Assembly: GCA_964517355.1 (NCBI GenBank)
Contig: CAZFCK010000040.1
Coordinates: 1-26,211, forward strand
Reading direction: 5' to 3'
From: CAZFCK01 sp964517355
GTDB taxonomy: Bacteria; Desulfobacterota; Desulfovibrionia; Desulfovibrionales; Desulfovibrionaceae
Length of the DNA: 26,211 bases
Below, one piece after another: positions 22,958 to 26,211 of this stretch (position 1 is the stretch's first letter; each line of letters starts with the position of its first letter). The position numbers and the translations under genes are program-made. Below the pieces are notes generated by a model, which was given only the letters and a program-made list of their open reading frames with translations, ran no database searches and was not told the origin of the DNA.

Positions 22958-23068
22958 ACCCGCGAGTGTCATGTGTAAAAAATGTTAACATGACAACACG
23001 GTTATATAATAAATGTTTCGGTGGTTCTTACGCCGCCGAAGGCAGGCCTCTTTCAAGGTTGATAGGCC

Positions 23069-23175
23069 CTAGAGCATCTCACGCTTGAAAAGCGCTAGAT
23101 GCTCTTATGCATTTCCTTGGAACAATTGGAAATTGTTTCAGGGAAGAGCCTTGTTTCAAGGCGAAAATGCGCTAA
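23069..23175 (+). repeat. Interspersed three-hairpin repeat, copy R3 (complete, 107 nt)
   Basis: Matches R2 at 105 of 107 positions. Hairpins are at 23071-23105, 23115-23143 and 23148-23162; the closing stem is 23109-23114 with 23165-23170. The change at repeat position 49 (C to T) keeps pairing as G-T. The last bases provide the TAG stop codon (23174-23172) of the minus-strand gene next to it. Confidence 0.95.
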
Positions 23176-23699
23176 TAGGGGGCGCACGGAGTGAGTAGCG
23201 AGACGCGCAGCCTGCCGGGGGGATTCTGGGCCGCATCGTAGTCCAATGCGAACATCACGCTGTTATTGTACCACTCTTCGATGCGGCGCCCCTGCATGTG
23301 TTGCGGTTCTCCGAAAAGAGCCAGCAATGCCGTGCGCAGGGCGGCGTATTGTTCCTTTCCGGTAAAATCCACGGCGACATCCTTGAGCATGTCGTTGTGA
23401 TTGAAGGTATAGACAATGCGCTCGGCCCGTAGCGCCCCCAACCGCAACGTGTCGTTTTCAAGAGTATAATGACGCACCACCCTCGTTGCGTCCAGGCGTT
23501 CGGTTTTCCGCAATTGAAAAGGCAAGTGCGCCAAGGCTTCAAACGAGGCTCCCATCTGGATATCGTTGAAGCGCCAATTTTTCGCAAGCACGCGCAATGG
23601 CAACCATGAATCCCGCTCCGCGCAGAACGCGGCGCAGAGCACGATCATGGCGGCGAGAAAGCCTCGAAAAAAACGCCATCGCCATTGCGCCATGGGCAT
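23172..23699 (-). CDS. Small exported or membrane-anchored protein of unknown function
   Basis: A 175-aa protein with an N-terminal signal or anchor sequence (Arg-rich start, hydrophobic residues about 11-26 ending A-A-F-C-A) and a soluble domain that I do not recognise. The domain has alternating strands and a conserved-looking segment R-R-I-E-E-W-Y-N-N-S. A GGGGGA site precedes the ATG. Its stop codon TAG is formed by the end of repeat R3, so the natural C-terminus may have been altered by repeat insertion. It lies 107 nt downstream of the methyltransferase on the same strand. Confidence 0.7.
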   Translation of the reverse strand: MPMAQWRWRFFRGFLAAMIVLCAAFCAERDSWLPLRVLAKNWRFNDIQMGASFEALAHLPFQLRKTERLDATRVVRHYTLENDTLRLGALRAERIVYTFNHNDMLKDVAVDFTGKEQYAALRTALLALFGEPQHMQGRRIEEWYNNSVMFALDYDAAQNPPGRLRVSLLTPCAPY

Positions 23700-23806
23700 A
23701 ACATCCCCCAGGCAGTGCGGATGCGCAGACTATTACCCCTGATACTGCTGCATACACCTGTGTGCCGCTTTTGCAAACCTCAGGTGAAAAAAAGTGAACT
23801 GGGCGG

Positions 23807-24535
23807 TCAGGATTTTTGTGCGACAAGGACAACCATGCCGCTTTGTTCAAAATTTTTCACAACACGCATTCCCGCTTTGACCAGCGCCTTGGCCACCCAT
23901 TCCGGGTCGAGCCTGAGTTTCGGGTAGGCCCCTTTGTGCAGCACCCAGTGCCCGTTCTCTTTCTCATGGACCAGATCATGGACCATCACGCGGTCGGGTG
24001 CGTATTCCAGGAAGCAGGTAAAGATCCTTGTGGCATCGCTACGCACGTTGATAAAGCGGTCAAGCCCGGTATGGGGCTTGTTCAGATCCCGAAACATGCA
24101 AATGAAAACGCCGTTTTGTTCGAGCCGGTTGCCGACCTGCTCCACAAGGGCAAGCACATCTTCGCGCTTGGGCAGATGCGGCAGCGTATCGCCCATGCAA
24201 ACAGCCAGTTCAAGGTTGTTCGGGCAATATTGCCCAAAGCGCAGCATATCGTCGCAGACGGTCTTGATGGGCAAGCTTCCGGCATGGCTGCTTAGCGTTT
24301 GCAACAAGGTGGAGCTCAAGTCGATCGCAGTCACGTTAAAGCCCAACCGCGCCAAGGGGATGCTCTGGAATCCCACGCCCGCGCCGAGGTCCACGGCGTT
24401 GCCGGACGACTTGGGCCGGATTTCGAGTTCCTTGAAGAACGTCGCATAACGCTCGAGATTGGCTTCCATTCCTCCCATCAGCCATACGTAACGCTCAGCC
24501 AACAATGATTCGTAATGCCGTGTTATATCGTGCAC
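23807..24535 (-). CDS. Class I SAM-dependent methyltransferase
   Basis: A protein of 242 aa. SAM-binding motif I is A-V-D-L-G-A-G-V-G-F at about 47-56, and Asp72 in A-I-D-L-S closes the second strand. The later D-T-L-P-H-L and G-V-F-I-C-M-F-R-D segments fit motifs of small-molecule methyltransferases. The substrate is unknown. GTG at 24535 is chosen because AGGAGG lies just ahead of it; an ATG 7 codons upstream lacks a site and would overlap that AGGAGG. The domain is complete. Confidence 0.85.
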   Translation of the reverse strand: MHDITRHYESLLAERYVWLMGGMEANLERYATFFKELEIRPKSSGNAVDLGAGVGFQSIPLARLGFNVTAIDLSSTLLQTLSSHAGSLPIKTVCDDMLRFGQYCPNNLELAVCMGDTLPHLPKREDVLALVEQVGNRLEQNGVFICMFRDLNKPHTGLDRFINVRSDATRIFTCFLEYAPDRVMVHDLVHEKENGHWVLHKGAYPKLRLDPEWVAKALVKAGMRVVKNFEQSGMVVLVAQKS

Positions 24536-24804
24536 AAGGCCTCCTGCCGCTCGCATCCGTCAGCGGTGCATGTGTTGGGGTATTTTGATCAGCGTTTTTT
24601 ACACGGTTCATCTATCAACGGCAAGCGCAGGCCTTTCCAAAGACCACCACGGCCGCATCTTGCCCAAGCACGGCATGTTGAATAACTTGGCTTAAGCGCC
24701 TTTTTAACATAATGGTTCGACGTTTGAACTTGGTTTTTCACGGGCACGTTTTTTGGAAAACGGTTCGCCCCACGCCCCCGTCTTGGATTTTTGAGGAGTT
24801 GTGT

Positions 24805-25620
24805 ATGGATGCACGCAAAGCGACGAATGCCCCCGCTCCGGCAATAACCCGGATCTCTTTGGACTGGCAGGGCCAATCCCTGGAAGTGGCCTCCAGACGC
24901 CGGGCAGGAACCGGCCCCGCGCTGCTTCTGCTGCACGGTCTCGGCTGCTCCATGCGTTCATACGCGGGAATCTGGCAGCATGAAGCACTGGGACGACGCG
25001 CCGTCTGTGCCTTTGATTTGCCGGGATTCGGCGACTCGGCTTTCAATGCCGCGTTTCCCTGCTCCATGGAGGCCTACGCCGCCGTAGGCGTCTCCTTTCT
25101 CGATCGGATGGGCGTCGGCAACGTCATCCTTGTGGGGCACAGCATGGGGGGGGCGGTGGCGCTCCTCATGGCGTCCCTTCTCGGCCCCCGGCTTAAGGGG
25201 TTCGTCAGCGTGGAGGGCAATTGCGTTGCTGCCGATTGCGGTGTGAGCAGGGTTGCGGGCACCATGACGCAAAAGGAATTCGAGGAACGTTTCTACCCGA
25301 GTTTCACAGCGCGGACAGATCCCCTGCATCGCGCGTTTCTGGCATTGGAACTGGCCGATCCTTCCGCGTTTTACCGCAGTGCGCGCTCCCTTTGGGAATG
25401 GTCGTGCAGTGAAAAACTCCTGGCGCTTTTTATGGAGATGTGCGTACCGAAACTCTATGTGCACGGGCGCCGCGACAAACGGCTTCCGGTTCTGGAGCGG
25501 CTTGGCTCCGTGGAAAAACGCTCCATACCGGATAGCGGCCATTTTCCCATGAATGAAAATCCCGCTTTTTTTTACCGCGCCCTCGCGCAATGGTTGGACG
25601 ACCATTTCCCTGATGCATAA
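24805..25620 (+). CDS. Alpha/beta hydrolase
   Basis: A 271-aa hydrolase with the oxyanion segment L-L-H-G-L-G (42-47) and the catalytic triad Ser113 (G-H-S-M-G-G), Asp224 (H-G-R-R-D) and His246 (S-G-H-F-P). The start at 24805 has a GAGGAG site; an in-frame ATG at 24712 is less likely. The substrate is unknown; esterase or C-C hydrolase activity is possible. No signal sequence is visible, so it is probably cytoplasmic. The 269-nt gap before it shows no gene. Confidence 0.9.
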   Translation: MDARKATNAPAPAITRISLDWQGQSLEVASRRRAGTGPALLLLHGLGCSMRSYAGIWQHEALGRRAVCAFDLPGFGDSAFNAAFPCSMEAYAAVGVSFLDRMGVGNVILVGHSMGGAVALLMASLLGPRLKGFVSVEGNCVAADCGVSRVAGTMTQKEFEERFYPSFTARTDPLHRAFLALELADPSAFYRSARSLWEWSCSEKLLALFMEMCVPKLYVHGRRDKRLPVLERLGSVEKRSIPDSGHFPMNENPAFFYRALAQWLDDHFPDA

Positions 25621-25729
25621 CCTCGCCGTATCTGCGGGAGACGCTCTCCCCGCAAGCCGTTCCTTCCCTGCGCAGGACAAGGCTTGTAGCGCCGCCTGAA
25701 CAATGCACGCCCGCCATTTGAAACTCTGT

Positions 25730-25759
25730 TTGACGGAAGCGATCTTTTTTATCTATAAA
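25730..25759 (+). promoter_or_regulatory. Promoter of the MIF-like gene
   Basis: TTGACG (25730-25735) and TATAAA (25754-25759) spaced by 18 nt, about 55 nt before the start codon. Confidence 0.55.
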
Positions 25760-25823
25760 AGGATATTATCCCTCACTGCCATGCCGGCCGCAAGCGCATC
25801 GGCGAAGCCGTAAGGAGACCGAC

Positions 25824-26168
25824 ATGCCATTTTTCAGTATCCAGACCAACGTGCCTGTTGAGAACAGAGAAGTTTGCAAACTGGCGGCCCGCGCGTCGAA
25901 TCTTGCCGCCAAATTCCTCGGCAAACCGGAAAGCTATGTACAGGTGTTGATTGAAACCGGCAAAAACATGCTGCACGGCGGCACCGACGAGCCGGCCGCG
26001 CATGTGGAACTGAACAGCATAGGGCTCAAGGTCGAGCAATGCGCCCCCCTTTCCGAAACAATCTGCGCGTTTCTTGAAAAGGAACTGTCCATCAAACCCG
26101 AGCGCGTCTACATTGAGTTCAAGGAGCTTGACCGCCCTTGGGTGGGGTGGAACAGCGGCACCTTCTAG
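25824..26168 (+). CDS. MIF/tautomerase-superfamily protein
   Basis: A 114-aa homologue of macrophage migration inhibitory factor. Pro2 (exposed after Met removal) is the catalytic base of the superfamily; Lys34 in L-G-K-P matches the second active-site residue. N-S-I-G (64-67), R-V-Y-I (94-97) and V-G-W-N-S-G-T-F (107-114) follow the MIF pattern to its end. The C-x-x-C of vertebrate MIF is absent. The expected fold is a trimeric tautomerase. A GGAGA site precedes the start. The stop codon TAG (26166-26168) is bases 2-4 of repeat R4. Confidence 0.9.
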   Translation: MPFFSIQTNVPVENREVCKLAARASNLAAKFLGKPESYVQVLIETGKNMLHGGTDEPAAHVELNSIGLKVEQCAPLSETICAFLEKELSIKPERVYIEFKELDRPWVGWNSGTF

Positions 26169-26211
26169 AGCATCTCACGCTTGAAAAGCGCTAGATGCTC
26201 TTATGCATTTC
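26165..26211 (+). repeat. Interspersed three-hairpin repeat, copy R4 (cut by window end)
   Basis: The first 47 nt are identical to R2 and R3 over this length, covering hairpin 1 and the start of the closing stem. It begins within the last sense codon and stop codon of the MIF-like gene. Confidence 0.92.

Noticed and set aside
23735..23795. Terminator between the methyltransferase and the small exported protein
   Set aside because: CACCTG/CAGGTG can pair, but the A/T run is on the wrong side for the minus-strand genes.
24536..24804. Promoter or small gene before the alpha/beta hydrolase
   Set aside because: Candidate -35/-10 pairs (for example TTGGCT and CATAAT) have poor spacing, and the short frames lack ribosome binding sites.

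Overview
The window looks like a chromosomal segment of a sulfate reducer of the Desulfovibrionaceae (Desulfovibrio or a close relative). The strongest pointer is a block of rex next to atpE-atpB-atpI-atpZ: only the membrane (F0 a and c) part of the ATP synthase beside the redox repressor Rex. I recall this arrangement from Desulfovibrio genomes but could not check it here. Most genes are ordinary housekeeping genes; the unusual content is at the left end and in the repeats.

Layout. (1) 1-3042 is the right end of an integrated element: an unknown 127-aa protein, a RelE/ParE-like toxin with an XRE-type antitoxin, an intergenic region with two families of 9-bp iterons, a tyrosine recombinase, and an attachment site made of the 3' part of tRNA-Glu(CTC). 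The rest of the element and the intact tRNA should lie to the left. (2) 3173-4811 is an IS256-family insertion sequence with terminal inverted repeats, next to tRNA-Phe(GAA) and its terminator. (3) 5173-11648, minus strand: hisI-hisG, rlmN preceded by an HD-domain protein with a degenerate poly(A)-polymerase head, then pyrB and pyrC. (4) 11818-16046, minus strand: atpZ-atpI-atpB-atpE, terminator, rex, a SAM hydroxide adenosyltransferase (DUF62) and cobS. (5) 16222-20101: an Elp3-like radical SAM protein converging on topA. (6) 20384-26168: a secreted lysozyme-like protein, a stand-alone HDOD protein, a small exported protein of unknown function, a methyltransferase, an alpha/beta hydrolase and a bacterial MIF homologue.

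The most interesting signal is a 107-nt interspersed repeat present four times (1-51 inverted, 3198-3304, 23069-23175, 26165-26211; the outer two are cut by the window ends). Each complete copy can fold into a long hairpin followed by a three-way junction of two more hairpins closed by a 6-bp stem. One copy lies inside the IS256 element. Two copies supply the stop codon of the adjacent gene, one from each end of the repeat, and a third starts 18 nt past a stop codon. It behaves like a REP/MITE-type mobile palindrome that settles at gene 3' ends. No transposase for it is visible here.

Genes work together as follows: hisI and hisG in histidine synthesis, pyrB and pyrC in pyrimidine synthesis, and the atp genes in the F0 motor. 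Rex probably links NADH/NAD+ status to energy genes. The c subunit carries Gln, Glu-Ser and Tyr at positions typical of Na+-binding c-rings. All functions are read from motifs by eye; no database search was run.
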